Below, piece after piece: positions 38,692 through 47,409 of a stretch of DNA of 64,000 bases (the stretch's first letter is position 1; the number at the start of each line of letters is the position of its first letter). Position numbers and translations under genes: made by a program. This DNA is from Clostridium sp. OS1-26. GTDB lineage: Bacteria; Bacillota; Clostridia; Clostridiales; Clostridiaceae. Location of the stretch: NCBI RefSeq assembly GCF_030915445.1, contig NZ_CP133264.1:930001-994000 (forward strand), in the 5' to 3' direction. The notes under the pieces are model-generated. The model saw only the letters and a program-made list of their open reading frames with translations. It searched no databases and was not told the DNA's origin.

Positions 38692-40343
38692 TCATACTTC
38701 TAGCACCGGAATCTTTATTGTAAATCTTGAACCTTTGTTTAAACTACTTTCTACTTCCATAAATCCCTTATGATTTTCAATTATTCTTGAGCAAATAGAG
38801 AGCCCAAGTCCAACTCCAGTATCTTTTGTTGTAAAAAATGGTTCAAATATTTTATCATAATCTTCTGGTTTTATACCTACTCCCGTGTCACTTATCTCAA
38901 CATAGACCATATTAAATTCTCTGCTAAGACCAGTCGATATACTTAAAATCCCTCCACCTGGCATAGCCTGAATGGAATTAGTGAATATGTTGAGTAATAC
39001 CTGTTGAATTTGGTCATGATCTATAGCTGTTAATTGAACTTTATTAGATTGTACATGCAGCGTTATATTATTGTTAATTAGTTCTTTTTCAATTATTTTT
39101 AATGTTGACTGTATTGTTTCATTTATATTTTCAGGCTTCAAATCAAGTTCCTTAGGTCTAGCAAAGTTTAAAAACTTATCTACGATTCTATTAAGCCTAT
39201 CTACTTCATCTATTACTATGGATATATCTTCTTGCAGTTTATCATCTTCTTTAAGCTCTAATTGAATATATTGTGCATATCCCCTTATGGAGGTTAATGG
39301 ATTTCTTATTTCATGCGCCATTCCTGCAGACATAGTTGCTAAAGCCTCTAAATTTTTTGCTCTGATTACACTCTTCTCTAATTCGTCTGATATCTTAATT
39401 ACTCTCTGCTCCATAGATTTTAAATTAGATGTCATTGCATTAAATGGTCTTGTAATACGGTCAGAAGTTATTAGTGCCAAAATAAATATAGCAAGTATAG
39501 AAATCAGCATAACAATAATGGTGTAATTTCTCAAGCTGTAGCTAACCTTAAATGCATCTTTTTCTGGCTGCTCTACAACCAAATACCAATTATCCTTTTG
39601 AGTATTATATTTATTTAACAAGTAAAAAGTAGAAACATATTGACTTTTACCGTATTTAGCGTAGTGTATGCTTTCTGCATCTATTTTGAAATTTATATTT
39701 GGTTTAAAATCTTTTTTGGATAGAATATTGTAGAGTTTACATCCGATGCTAAGTAAGCATAGCCTGAGTTATCAAGTCTTACATTCTTTACTATATTGCC
39801 TATAGCTTCAAAATTTACTCTTTCAATTACAACTCCGCTAATAACACCTTTATTATTTGTCAAGGGTGCTAACATATAGATAACATAGTTGTTTTGTTCA
39901 GGCAAATAGGTGAAATCAGATATAAATATATTGCCTTTTAACGCATAATTGATCCACTTTGTATAATTTATATCTCCCTTTGGATCCCCTGATACTACTT
40001 TTACCTTTCCATGACTATCTGTAGTCAGAATATAATCATATGTTTTATAGGCATTCCTTATACTCTGTATATACTCGAGCTTAACGTTATCACTAAAATC
40101 TTCGCGCGTCAAAACAGGCGATGCAGACATCACCTGTATATCACCATATCTTTCAAATAAAAATCTCTCGACCTTATTTCCTGTTTCCTCCGCTAAGGTT
40201 TTAAGTTCTTTTTGCTTTGAAGCTCCTATTGCGGCATTATTACTTTTAAAAAACAACAATCCTATAGCTGAAAGTAAAATCATAGAAACTACTGTAAAAT
40301 ACAGAAGTAGTTTTAGTTTAATAGATTTGCTTTTCAAATTCAT
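38692..40343 (-). CDS. Sensor histidine kinase split by a -1 frameshift at A AAA AAG
   Basis: Two frames together encode one kinase. The first (39693-40343, 216 residues) gives a membrane helix (about 10-32) and a Cache-type sensor, ending early at TAA. The second frame supplies the rest of the sensor, a second helix, HAMP, HisKA (GMAHEIRNPLTSIRGYAQ) and the ATPase domain (DTGVGIK, GVGLGL). They join at the in-frame heptamer A AAA AAG (39711-39717): a -1 slip there yields a continuous product of about 551 residues. The downstream frame has only a TTG and no ribosome site. Programmed slippage, a natural indel in the A6 run, or a base-calling error are all possible. Confidence 0.8.
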
Positions 40344-40398
40344 AATTCACCTATAATTAAAAATTTATATTTATAATTCCTTAAATTAACTCTATACA

Positions 40399-40803
40399 CT
40401 ATAACTTATCTCTTAAAAACTCTCCAAGCTTGCTGTCTATTTCCGAAAGATGCGTAACAAATCCTTCTGATAAAAATTCATTAATTTCCACTAATTTAGT
40501 AATTGAAATGTGATTAGGTTTAATTGTGCTATCTAATAAATGAAGCTTGCGCATAAATACATTATGCCTTTCTTTATGTGTTTCATACTCTGGATAAGAA
40601 TATTTTAGCATATACTCTTCCTCTTGCTTGAAATGCTCCACAAGATATATCCTTAATATATTAAATAATTCATTAATCTTTTCAATAGATTCTCCTTCGT
40701 TACAGGCATCTTGAAATTTTCCAACTGTCTCAAAAATTATTCTATGTTGTTCATCAATTCTATCAATGCTTACTAATAATCTATCCGTAAACAGGTGCAT
40801 CAT
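40399..40803 (-). CDS. Bacteriohemerythrin
   Basis: Four-helix, non-haem diiron O2-binding protein of 134 residues. Metal ligands are visible in IDEQHRIIF, VEHFKQEEEYM, ETHKERHNVF and VTHLSEIDSK, the usual H, H/E, H, H, H, D set. It carries, stores or senses oxygen in the cytosol; in anaerobes it may aid oxygen detoxification. GGAGG precedes the ATG. It lies between the split kinase and the LytTR pair, on the same strand but with 55-60 base gaps. The usual Trp residues near the N-terminus are absent. Confidence 0.92.
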   Translation of the reverse strand: MMHLFTDRLLVSIDRIDEQHRIIFETVGKFQDACNEGESIEKINELFNILRIYLVEHFKQEEEYMLKYSYPEYETHKERHNVFMRKLHLLDSTIKPNHISITKLVEINEFLSEGFVTHLSEIDSKLGEFLRDKL

Positions 40804-40863
40804 AACTGTATTCTTCCTCCTACTTGAAAAGTTCCTTATATAAAATATTTTACAGAAAAATAA

Positions 40864-41631
40864 CTAAATTCCAAGTAATTCTTTCAATTTTTTCACATTA
40901 TTTCGACTTATCGGCACTTCTGACTTTTGCATATCATTCATTACAAGTTTATAAGTACCATTGAACCATGAATATAATTCCTCAATATTATCTATATTAA
41001 CAAGGTAGCTTCTATGAGCTCTAAAAAAGTTTGTCTTTTCTTCTATTTGATGTAAAGTACATCCTACTAAAAAGCTTTCATCTTTAGTTTTCACGTAGGT
41101 TTTCTCACCTTCTATATAACAGAAATAAACATCCTTCAAATCAACTAATATAATTTTACCCCTTCTTTCACAAGGTATCTTTTTTACTAGTTTTTCACCT
41201 TTATCAATCTTATTTATTATTTCGTTTATAATATCAGGAAGTCTCTCTTCTGTGCTTATGATTTTTCGTTTACTAACTAGTCTCTCAACAGTCTTGCTAA
41301 TTCTTTTTTCATCAAAAGGTTTTAATATATAATCCAGTGCATTTACCTCGAATGCCTCTATAGCATGCTCCTCATAGGCAGTGACAAATATTATATCTAC
41401 AGAATTGTCAAAGTTCTTTACCTGCTTAGCTAGCTCAATGCCATTTTGAAGAGGCATATTTATGTCCATGAATACCACATCAGGATGTACATCTTTTACT
41501 GCTTCCAAGCCAGCCTTACCATCATAAGCTACTTTTTTGACATGTATAGATTTATATTGAGATAATAAATATTTCAATTCTTCTGCCGCTGGTATTTCAT
41601 CCTCTACAATGACGCATATTAATTTATCCAT
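40864..41631 (-). CDS. LytTR-family response regulator (BtsR/LytR-like)
   Basis: Receiver domain with phospho-acceptor Asp in VVFMDINMPLQNG (about residue 55) and KPFDE. The LytTR DNA-binding domain spans about 150-253 (ERRGKIILVDLKDVYFCYIE, FRAHRSYLVNIDNI). 255 residues. The ribosome site GGAGG lies in the end of the kinase gene, 8 bases before it; the pair is co-transcribed. The paired divergent cstA genes and LytTR-like boxes ahead of them make a BtsSR-BtsT type pyruvate-sensing switch the best inference. Confidence 0.92.
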   Translation of the reverse strand: MDKLICVIVEDEIPAAEELKYLLSQYKSIHVKKVAYDGKAGLEAVKDVHPDVVFMDINMPLQNGIELAKQVKNFDNSVDIIFVTAYEEHAIEAFEVNALDYILKPFDEKRISKTVERLVSKRKIISTEERLPDIINEIINKIDKGEKLVKKIPCERRGKIILVDLKDVYFCYIEGEKTYVKTKDESFLVGCTLHQIEEKTNFFRAHRSYLVNIDNIEELYSWFNGTYKLVMNDMQKSEVPISRNNVKKLKELLGI

Positions 41632-41638
41632 TAAAAGT

Positions 41639-43270
41639 CTATACCTCCTTTGGTATCAAAAAACTAACTTTAGTACCATAATTTAAGCTAGTATTTATGT
41701 TTAGCTCATGACCTTCTCCATACAGTAACTTTAATCTTTCATTTACATTCTTTAATCCTATGCCAGGCCAAGTAGTAGTAACTTCCGCGAGCTTTTCCTT
41801 CTCCATTCCCATCCCCGTATCCTCTATTGAGAATATCACTTCATTTTTAATGTATGATGCTTTAACGAGCACACTCCCACCTTCTGGTTTAGGCAATATT
41901 CCATGTTTTATTGAATTTTCTATAATAGGCTGAAGTATAAATACTGGCATCTTTATATTCATCATATCTTCTGGTATATCAATTATAAGTTTCAATCTTT
42001 CTCCAAATCTTGCCTTTTCAATAGATAAATATGATTGCAAAAACTCAACTTCGTCTTTTAAAAGAACAAAGTCTTCTGCTCTCTTAAGAGTTTGTCTGAA
42101 ATAATTTGAAAGATCAATAATAAGCTCTCTAGCTCTTACAGGGTTTGTTCTACAAAATGATGAAATAGTATTTAGAGCATTAAATAGGAAGTGTGGTTCA
42201 ATTTGTGCTCTCAGAGCCTTAAATTCTGCTACAGATGCCTCCTCAGCTAACTTATTTAACTTATGCAATTCTATCTGCGTAGACAGCAAGTCACTTAGCT
42301 CTTTTGCGAATTCCCAAAAATATGAATCAATACTTTTTTCCGACTTTACCTTTAAACCAAGTACTCCTTCAAATCCTACGTTGGATACTAAAAAAGGTGC
42401 ACACACAAAAAATACTTGTTTATTATTACTTGTAAATTTAATAACTGAATAGTCTGGGCACTCATAGTAGGCTTCTAAGTTGTTCTTTAATTTATCTTCA
42501 CTTATTTTTTCACCACAATAAGTTAAAAGACCTTTTTTATCACCTATAAAAACACCTTTTATATTAGATATTTCGCATATAATTTCAGCTACACTTTTAG
42601 CAGTTTCTTCACTTAGTCCTTTTCTCATGTGTCCCATTGTTCTTTTAGCTATATTTAATACTTCTTGAGCTTTTATTGCACCAATTCTGTTATATTCATT
42701 TCTAGCATTCTGTATTATATTTATGAATATAATTACTCCAAAAGAATTAATAAGTATCATAGGCATTGCTATAAATTTGACCAATTCTACAGCATCTTCT
42801 AAAGGTCTTGAAAAAATTAATAGTATTAGCATTTGAAAACTTTCTGCTACTACAGCTCCTAAAAAAGCATTTTTAGCGCTAAAGGCTCCATCTTTAGAAT
42901 ACTTTCTTGCTAATGCTCCCACAATTCCTTCTACTACAGTAGCAATACCACAAGCTAGTCCAGTAAAACCACCAAGCAAAAATCGATGAGTTCCTGCAAT
43001 CAACCCTACAGCAACGCCAACTACAGGTCCACCTACGTATCCCCCTACTATAGCTCCAATAGGTCTCGTATTAGCTATAGCATAGGGTTCCAGGTTTATA
43101 CCTGTATAAGTCCCTATGATAGATAGAATGCTAAAAAATACAATCATTCCAATTTTGTCTTTAATTTTTAACTCATCCTTAATTAAATTTTTAAAAATAT
43201 GGGATTGGTTGTATATATACGCTGCTAGTGCAATCAAAGCCATACGTTCTAATAGTTGTATATATATCAT
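41639..43270 (-). CDS. LytS-family sensor histidine kinase (5TM-LYT)
   Basis: Membrane sensor. The 5TM-LYT domain occupies about residues 1-190 (TRPIGAIVGGYVGGPVVG, AGTHRFLLGGFTGLACG are typical), followed by a GAF-like region, the kinase box EPHFLFNALNTISSF with its histidine and an ATPase domain (GIGLKNVNERL). ATG at 43270 is preferred (543 residues) because AGGAGGAGGGG directly precedes it; the frame also opens at 43306. By analogy with BtsS (YehU) it may sense extracellular pyruvate, but LytS homologues sense other signals too. Divergent from cstA. Confidence 0.92.
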   Translation of the reverse strand: MIYIQLLERMALIALAAYIYNQSHIFKNLIKDELKIKDKIGMIVFFSILSIIGTYTGINLEPYAIANTRPIGAIVGGYVGGPVVGVAVGLIAGTHRFLLGGFTGLACGIATVVEGIVGALARKYSKDGAFSAKNAFLGAVVAESFQMLILLIFSRPLEDAVELVKFIAMPMILINSFGVIIFINIIQNARNEYNRIGAIKAQEVLNIAKRTMGHMRKGLSEETAKSVAEIICEISNIKGVFIGDKKGLLTYCGEKISEDKLKNNLEAYYECPDYSVIKFTSNNKQVFFVCAPFLVSNVGFEGVLGLKVKSEKSIDSYFWEFAKELSDLLSTQIELHKLNKLAEEASVAEFKALRAQIEPHFLFNALNTISSFCRTNPVRARELIIDLSNYFRQTLKRAEDFVLLKDEVEFLQSYLSIEKARFGERLKLIIDIPEDMMNIKMPVFILQPIIENSIKHGILPKPEGGSVLVKASYIKNEVIFSIEDTGMGMEKEKLAEVTTTWPGIGLKNVNERLKLLYGEGHELNINTSLNYGTKVSFLIPKEV

Positions 43271-43363
43271 ATTACCCCTCCTCCTAATATATATATTATA
43301 TATCAAAATATAAATATTTGTATCTTTTTATCATAATAATGTGAATTTGGTGTCAATATTTTG

Positions 43364-43392
43364 TCAGTTAGGGTTTAATTTTTACTGTTCAT
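43364..43392 (+). promoter_or_regulatory. Candidate LytTR boxes upstream of the first cstA
   Basis: TCAGTTAGG (43364-43372) fits the LytTR half-site pattern [TA][AC][CA]GTTN[AG][TG] at every position, and ACTGTTCAT (43384-43392) fits all but one. The 20-base start-to-start spacing puts both on one DNA face. They lie in the lytS-cstA divergent gap, 170-190 bases before cstA. Confidence 0.5.
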
Positions 43393-43559
43393 TGTCGATT
43401 TTTATCCTTTCAACGCATTTATATATTTTAATTTCATGTTAAATATTATTATATATGTAATCGGTTTAATAAAATTTAAAACTACTAATCAACTTATCAT
43501 TTATCAATAATTTATTTATATTAAAAACTTAGCATAACTTAGAAGGAGGATTTATAAAC

Positions 43560-45356
43560 ATGAACTCTATCGTTTTAGTTATTATTGCTGCCCTTGTATT
43601 AACTTTAGGCTACAGAATTTATGGTGCATTCATAGCAGCAAAAGTTTTAGCTCTTGATGAAAATAGGGAGGTTCCTTCAAAAGTTCACGAAGATGGACGA
43701 GACTATGTTCCTACTAACAAGTGGGTACTATTGGGCCACCACTTTGCAGCAATTGCAGGTGCTGGACCACTTATAGGACCTGTTCTTGCAGCTCAATACG
43801 GTTACCTTCCTGGTACCCTTTGGATTTTAATCGGTGGTGTTTTAGCTGGTGCTGTACACGACATGATACTGCTATTTGCTTCGGTTAGACATGATGGACA
43901 ATCTATTGCCGAAATTGCTAAAGATAACTTAGGAACTAGAATGGGATTTATAACTTCAATAGCTGTTATATTCATACTAATAATAACTATGGCTGGTCTT
44001 GGATTACCAGTTGTTAACTCCCTTTATAACAGTCCTTGGGGAACTTTTACAGTTGGTTTTACTATCCCAGTTGCTATGCTTATTGGTTTATATTTAAAAT
44101 TCTTAAGACCTGGTAAAATAGGTGAAGCTACAATAATAGGTATGACTCTTATTTTAGTAGGTGTTATAGCTGGACCATATATTCAACATACAGCATTAGC
44201 TCCTTATTTAACATTTAATGCAAAACAATTATCAGTTATACTGGCTGTCTACGGATTCTGTGCAGCAGCTCTTCCAGTATGGTTATTATTGCTTCCAAGA
44301 GACTATCTAAGCACATATATGAAACTTGGCGTTATAGGTGCTCTTGCAGTTGGTATAATAATTGTTAGACCAACTGTGCAAATGCCTGCTATTACTCAGT
44401 TTGTACATGGCGGCGGGCCAATAGTTCCAGGCAAAGTATTCCCATTCCTTTTCATAACAATTGCCTGTGGTGCTTTATCAGGATTCCATGCATTAATAAG
44501 TTCAGGTACAACACCTAAACTTATATCCAATGAGAGCGACATACTACCAATAGGATTTGGATCAATGCTAATAGAATCATTTATAGCTTTAATGGCATTA
44601 ATTGCAGCAACTTGTCTTCCTACAGCAGATTATTTTGCTATAAATTCAGCACCTGCACTATTTGCCAAGCTTCATATGATTCCAAAGGAACTTCCAATGC
44701 TTTCACAAATGGTCGGCGAAAACTTAGCAGGAAGACCAGGTGGATCTGTATCACTTGCAGTAGGTATGTCATATATATTCTATAAAATTCCTGGACTTAA
44801 AGGCCTTATGGCTTACTGGTATCACTTCTGCATAATGTTCGAAGCATTATTTATACTAACTACAATAGATTCTGGCACAAGAATAGGTAGATATTTGCTG
44901 CAAGACCTATTTGGCAAAGCATACAAGCCATTAGCCAATAAAGATTCATGGGCCAATATAATATTCTTCAGTGCACTTATGTCTCTCACTTGGGGATATC
45001 TATTATACACAGGAAATATATCAACGATATGGCCACTATTTGGTACTGCAAATCAAACTCTTGCAACTATAGCATTTGCAATAGGTACAACAGTTATAAT
45101 TAGAATGGGCAAACAAAAATATGCCGCTATAATTATAATCCCAATGATTTTTGTGGCTATCACAACTTTAACTGCTATATTGACAAATATATTCTCAAAC
45201 TACTTACCACATAATCAGATATTATTAGCAGCACTTTCATTCCTTCTCATCATCATGCTTGTGGTTATAGTATTTGAAAGTGTTAAAGTTTGGAAAAAAC
45301 ATTGGAATGATTCAAGCAGCAAAGACTATACATCAAAAAAGCTGTTTAAAAAATAA
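43560..45356 (+). CDS. cstA: CstA family carrier (first copy), probable pyruvate/peptide transporter
   Basis: 598-residue membrane protein of the CstA family with about 16 hydrophobic stretches. Conserved blocks include LGHHFAAIAGAGPLIGPVLAAQ near the start, GALSGFHALISSGTTPK, and WPLFGTANQ near the end. E. coli homologues CstA and BtsT transport peptides or pyruvate with protons. GGAGG precedes the ATG. It is followed by a terminator and a second, very similar copy. Adjacency to LytS/LytTR supports a role as pyruvate importer. Confidence 0.94.
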   Translation: MNSIVLVIIAALVLTLGYRIYGAFIAAKVLALDENREVPSKVHEDGRDYVPTNKWVLLGHHFAAIAGAGPLIGPVLAAQYGYLPGTLWILIGGVLAGAVHDMILLFASVRHDGQSIAEIAKDNLGTRMGFITSIAVIFILIITMAGLGLPVVNSLYNSPWGTFTVGFTIPVAMLIGLYLKFLRPGKIGEATIIGMTLILVGVIAGPYIQHTALAPYLTFNAKQLSVILAVYGFCAAALPVWLLLLPRDYLSTYMKLGVIGALAVGIIIVRPTVQMPAITQFVHGGGPIVPGKVFPFLFITIACGALSGFHALISSGTTPKLISNESDILPIGFGSMLIESFIALMALIAATCLPTADYFAINSAPALFAKLHMIPKELPMLSQMVGENLAGRPGGSVSLAVGMSYIFYKIPGLKGLMAYWYHFCIMFEALFILTTIDSGTRIGRYLLQDLFGKAYKPLANKDSWANIIFFSALMSLTWGYLLYTGNISTIWPLFGTANQTLATIAFAIGTTVIIRMGKQKYAAIIIIPMIFVAITTLTAILTNIFSNYLPHNQILLAALSFLLIIMLVVIVFESVKVWKKHWNDSSSKDYTSKKLFKK

Positions 45357-45369
45357 TAATTTATGTATT

Positions 45370-45402
45370 GGACAAGCGTAGTTATAAAAACTACACTTGT
45401 CC
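45370..45402 (+). terminator. Terminator between the two cstA genes
   Basis: GGACAAG-C-GTAGTT pairs with AACTAC-A-CTTGTCC, followed by TTTATTTTG. The second cstA copy must therefore have a separate promoter. Confidence 0.88.
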
Positions 45403-45431
45403 TTTATTTTGTTATTCACCCCCTATATTTT

Positions 45432-45461
45432 ACCAATAACCTTAATATTTTTACCGTTCAG
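45432..45461 (+). promoter_or_regulatory. Candidate LytTR boxes upstream of the second cstA
   Basis: ACCGTTCAG (45453-45461) matches the LytTR half-site pattern at all positions. A weaker partner, ACCAATAAC (45432-45440), lies exactly 21 bases upstream. Suggests the same LytTR regulator acts on both cstA copies. Confidence 0.45.
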
Positions 45462-45508
45462 TTAATAAATATAGAATTGTCACAATTTGCGTAATATTAT
45501 TAAAATAT

Positions 45509-45530
45509 ATTAAGTAAAGCTTTACTTAAT
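45509..45530. promoter_or_regulatory. 22-bp perfect palindrome ahead of the second cstA
   Basis: A perfect palindrome centred on AAGCTT, about 40 bases before the start codon and downstream of a TAATATTAT -10-like stretch. It is absent from the first cstA promoter, so it is a likely operator that makes the two copies respond differently. Regulator unknown. Confidence 0.55.
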
Positions 45531-45569
45531 AGCAAAAGCAATAATATAAATTTATAAGGGGGTTTTTTA

Positions 45570-47351
45570 ATGAACTCAATAGTACTTGTTATTATTTCCG
45601 CACTTGTATTAATTTTAGCCTACAGGTTCTATGGAGCATTCATAGCAGCAAAAGTTTTAGTTATTGATGAAACCAGAGAAGTTCCGTCAAAAGTACATGA
45701 AGATGGACATGATTATGTGCCTACTAATAAGTGGGTATTAATGGGGCACCACTTTGCAGCTATTGCAGGCGCTGGACCACTTATAGGGCCTGTTCTTGCA
45801 GCTCAATACGGCTATCTACCTGGAACTCTTTGGATTCTAATCGGAGGCGTATTTGCAGGCGCCGTACATGACATGGTATTGCTCTTTGCTTCCGTTAGAC
45901 ATGATGGACAATCCATTGCTGAAATTGCTAGAACAAATCTTGGAACTAGAATGGGATTCGTTACTTCTATAGCTGTATTATTTATACTAATAATAGCTAT
46001 GGCTGGACTTGGATTACCAGTTGTTAGCTCACTTTATAACAGCCCATGGGGAACTTTTACAGTTGGATTTACTATACCAGTTGCTATATTAATTGGTTTA
46101 TATTTAAAATTCTTAAGACCTGGTAAAATAGGTGAAGCTACTGTAATTGGTATGGCTCTTATAATAGTAGGTGTTGTACTCGGACCAACTATCCAGCATA
46201 CAGCATTAGCTCCTTATTTAACATTTAACGCAAAACAAATGTCACTTATACTTGCTATTTATGGATTCTGTGCAGCTGCGCTTCCAGTATGGCTTTTATT
46301 ACTTCCAAGAGACTACTTAAGTACGTACATGAAGCTTGGTGTCATAGGTGCCCTTGCAGTTGGTATAATAATAGTTAGACCAACTGTACAAATGCCAGCT
46401 ATCACTCAATTTATACATGGTGGAGGACCTATAATCCCAGGTAAAGTATTCCCATTCCTATTTATCACCATAGCTTGTGGTGCTCTATCTGGGTTCCACG
46501 CACTAGTAAGCTCAGGTACGACTCCTAAACTTATAGCTAGTGAAAAGGACATACTTCCTATAGGCTTTGGTGCTATGCTTTTAGAGTGCTTTGTTGCTAT
46601 AATGGCATTAATAGCTGCTACTTGCCTTCCAACTGCAGACTACTTTGCTATAAACTCAGCTCCTGCGGTATTTGCTAAACTTAATATGATTCCAAAAGAA
46701 CTTCCAATGCTTTCACAAATGGTGGGAGAAAACTTGGCAGGAAGACCTGGTGGTTCTGTATCACTTGCGGTAGGTATGTCTTACGTATTTTATAAAATAC
46801 CTGGACTTGAACATTTAATGTCTTACTGGTATCACTTCTGCATAATGTTCGAAGCATTATTTATCTTAACTACAATAGATGCTGGTACAAGAATAGGCAG
46901 ATATCTACTTCAAGACTTATGTGGAAAATTCCACAAACCTTTTGAAGATAAGGATTCTTGGTTCAATATGATATTCTTTAGTGCTGTAATATCATTTAGC
47001 TGGGGTTATCTATTATACACAGGTAATGTATCTACAATATGGCCTTTATTTGGTACTGCGAATCAGATGCTAGCAGCTATAGCCTTTGCAATAGGTACTA
47101 CAATAATAATTAAAAAGGGTAAAGCAAAATACGCTCTAATTACAGCTATCCCAATGGTAATTATAGCAGTTATAACTTTAGATGCTGCTCTTCAAAATAT
47201 TTTTGGTAACTACTTACCTCAAGGGAAAATTTTATTAGCAGCTATGTCATTACTTCTTGTTATACTTGTATTAATAATATTAGTTGAAAGCGTGCGCGTA
47301 TGGATAAAAGACTTGCATAATATAAAACAATCTCCTAACGAAACAGCATAA
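45570..47351 (+). CDS. cstA: CstA family carrier (second copy)
   Basis: 593 residues, near-identical to the first copy over long blocks including VPSKVHEDG, WVLMGHHFAAIAGAGPL and the central LLLLPRDYLSTYMK segment. The copies differ mainly at the ends and in the last 100 residues. It has GGGGG as ribosome site, its own promoter region and a unique palindrome. Both copies look intact. A recent tandem duplication with different control is inferred; substrate probably pyruvate as for copy one. Confidence 0.94.
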   Translation: MNSIVLVIISALVLILAYRFYGAFIAAKVLVIDETREVPSKVHEDGHDYVPTNKWVLMGHHFAAIAGAGPLIGPVLAAQYGYLPGTLWILIGGVFAGAVHDMVLLFASVRHDGQSIAEIARTNLGTRMGFVTSIAVLFILIIAMAGLGLPVVSSLYNSPWGTFTVGFTIPVAILIGLYLKFLRPGKIGEATVIGMALIIVGVVLGPTIQHTALAPYLTFNAKQMSLILAIYGFCAAALPVWLLLLPRDYLSTYMKLGVIGALAVGIIIVRPTVQMPAITQFIHGGGPIIPGKVFPFLFITIACGALSGFHALVSSGTTPKLIASEKDILPIGFGAMLLECFVAIMALIAATCLPTADYFAINSAPAVFAKLNMIPKELPMLSQMVGENLAGRPGGSVSLAVGMSYVFYKIPGLEHLMSYWYHFCIMFEALFILTTIDAGTRIGRYLLQDLCGKFHKPFEDKDSWFNMIFFSAVISFSWGYLLYTGNVSTIWPLFGTANQMLAAIAFAIGTTIIIKKGKAKYALITAIPMVIIAVITLDAALQNIFGNYLPQGKILLAAMSLLLVILVLIILVESVRVWIKDLHNIKQSPNETA

Positions 47352-47365
47352 TAAAGTAAATATTA

Positions 47366-47406
47366 AATCCACACTGTGAATTCTTAGAATATTCACAGTG
47401 TGGATT
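47366..47406. terminator. Bidirectional terminator, cstA2 / M16 peptidase
   Basis: A perfect 16-bp stem, AATCCACACTGTGAAT with its complement at 47391-47406, 9-base loop. T-rich sequence follows (TATTTTATT). It serves both convergent genes. Confidence 0.92.
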
Positions 47407-47409
47407 ATT

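Noticed and set aside
39693-40343. Stand-alone Cache sensor protein of 216 residues
   Set aside because: The downstream frame continues the same protein exactly after a -1 shift; best treated as one kinase gene.
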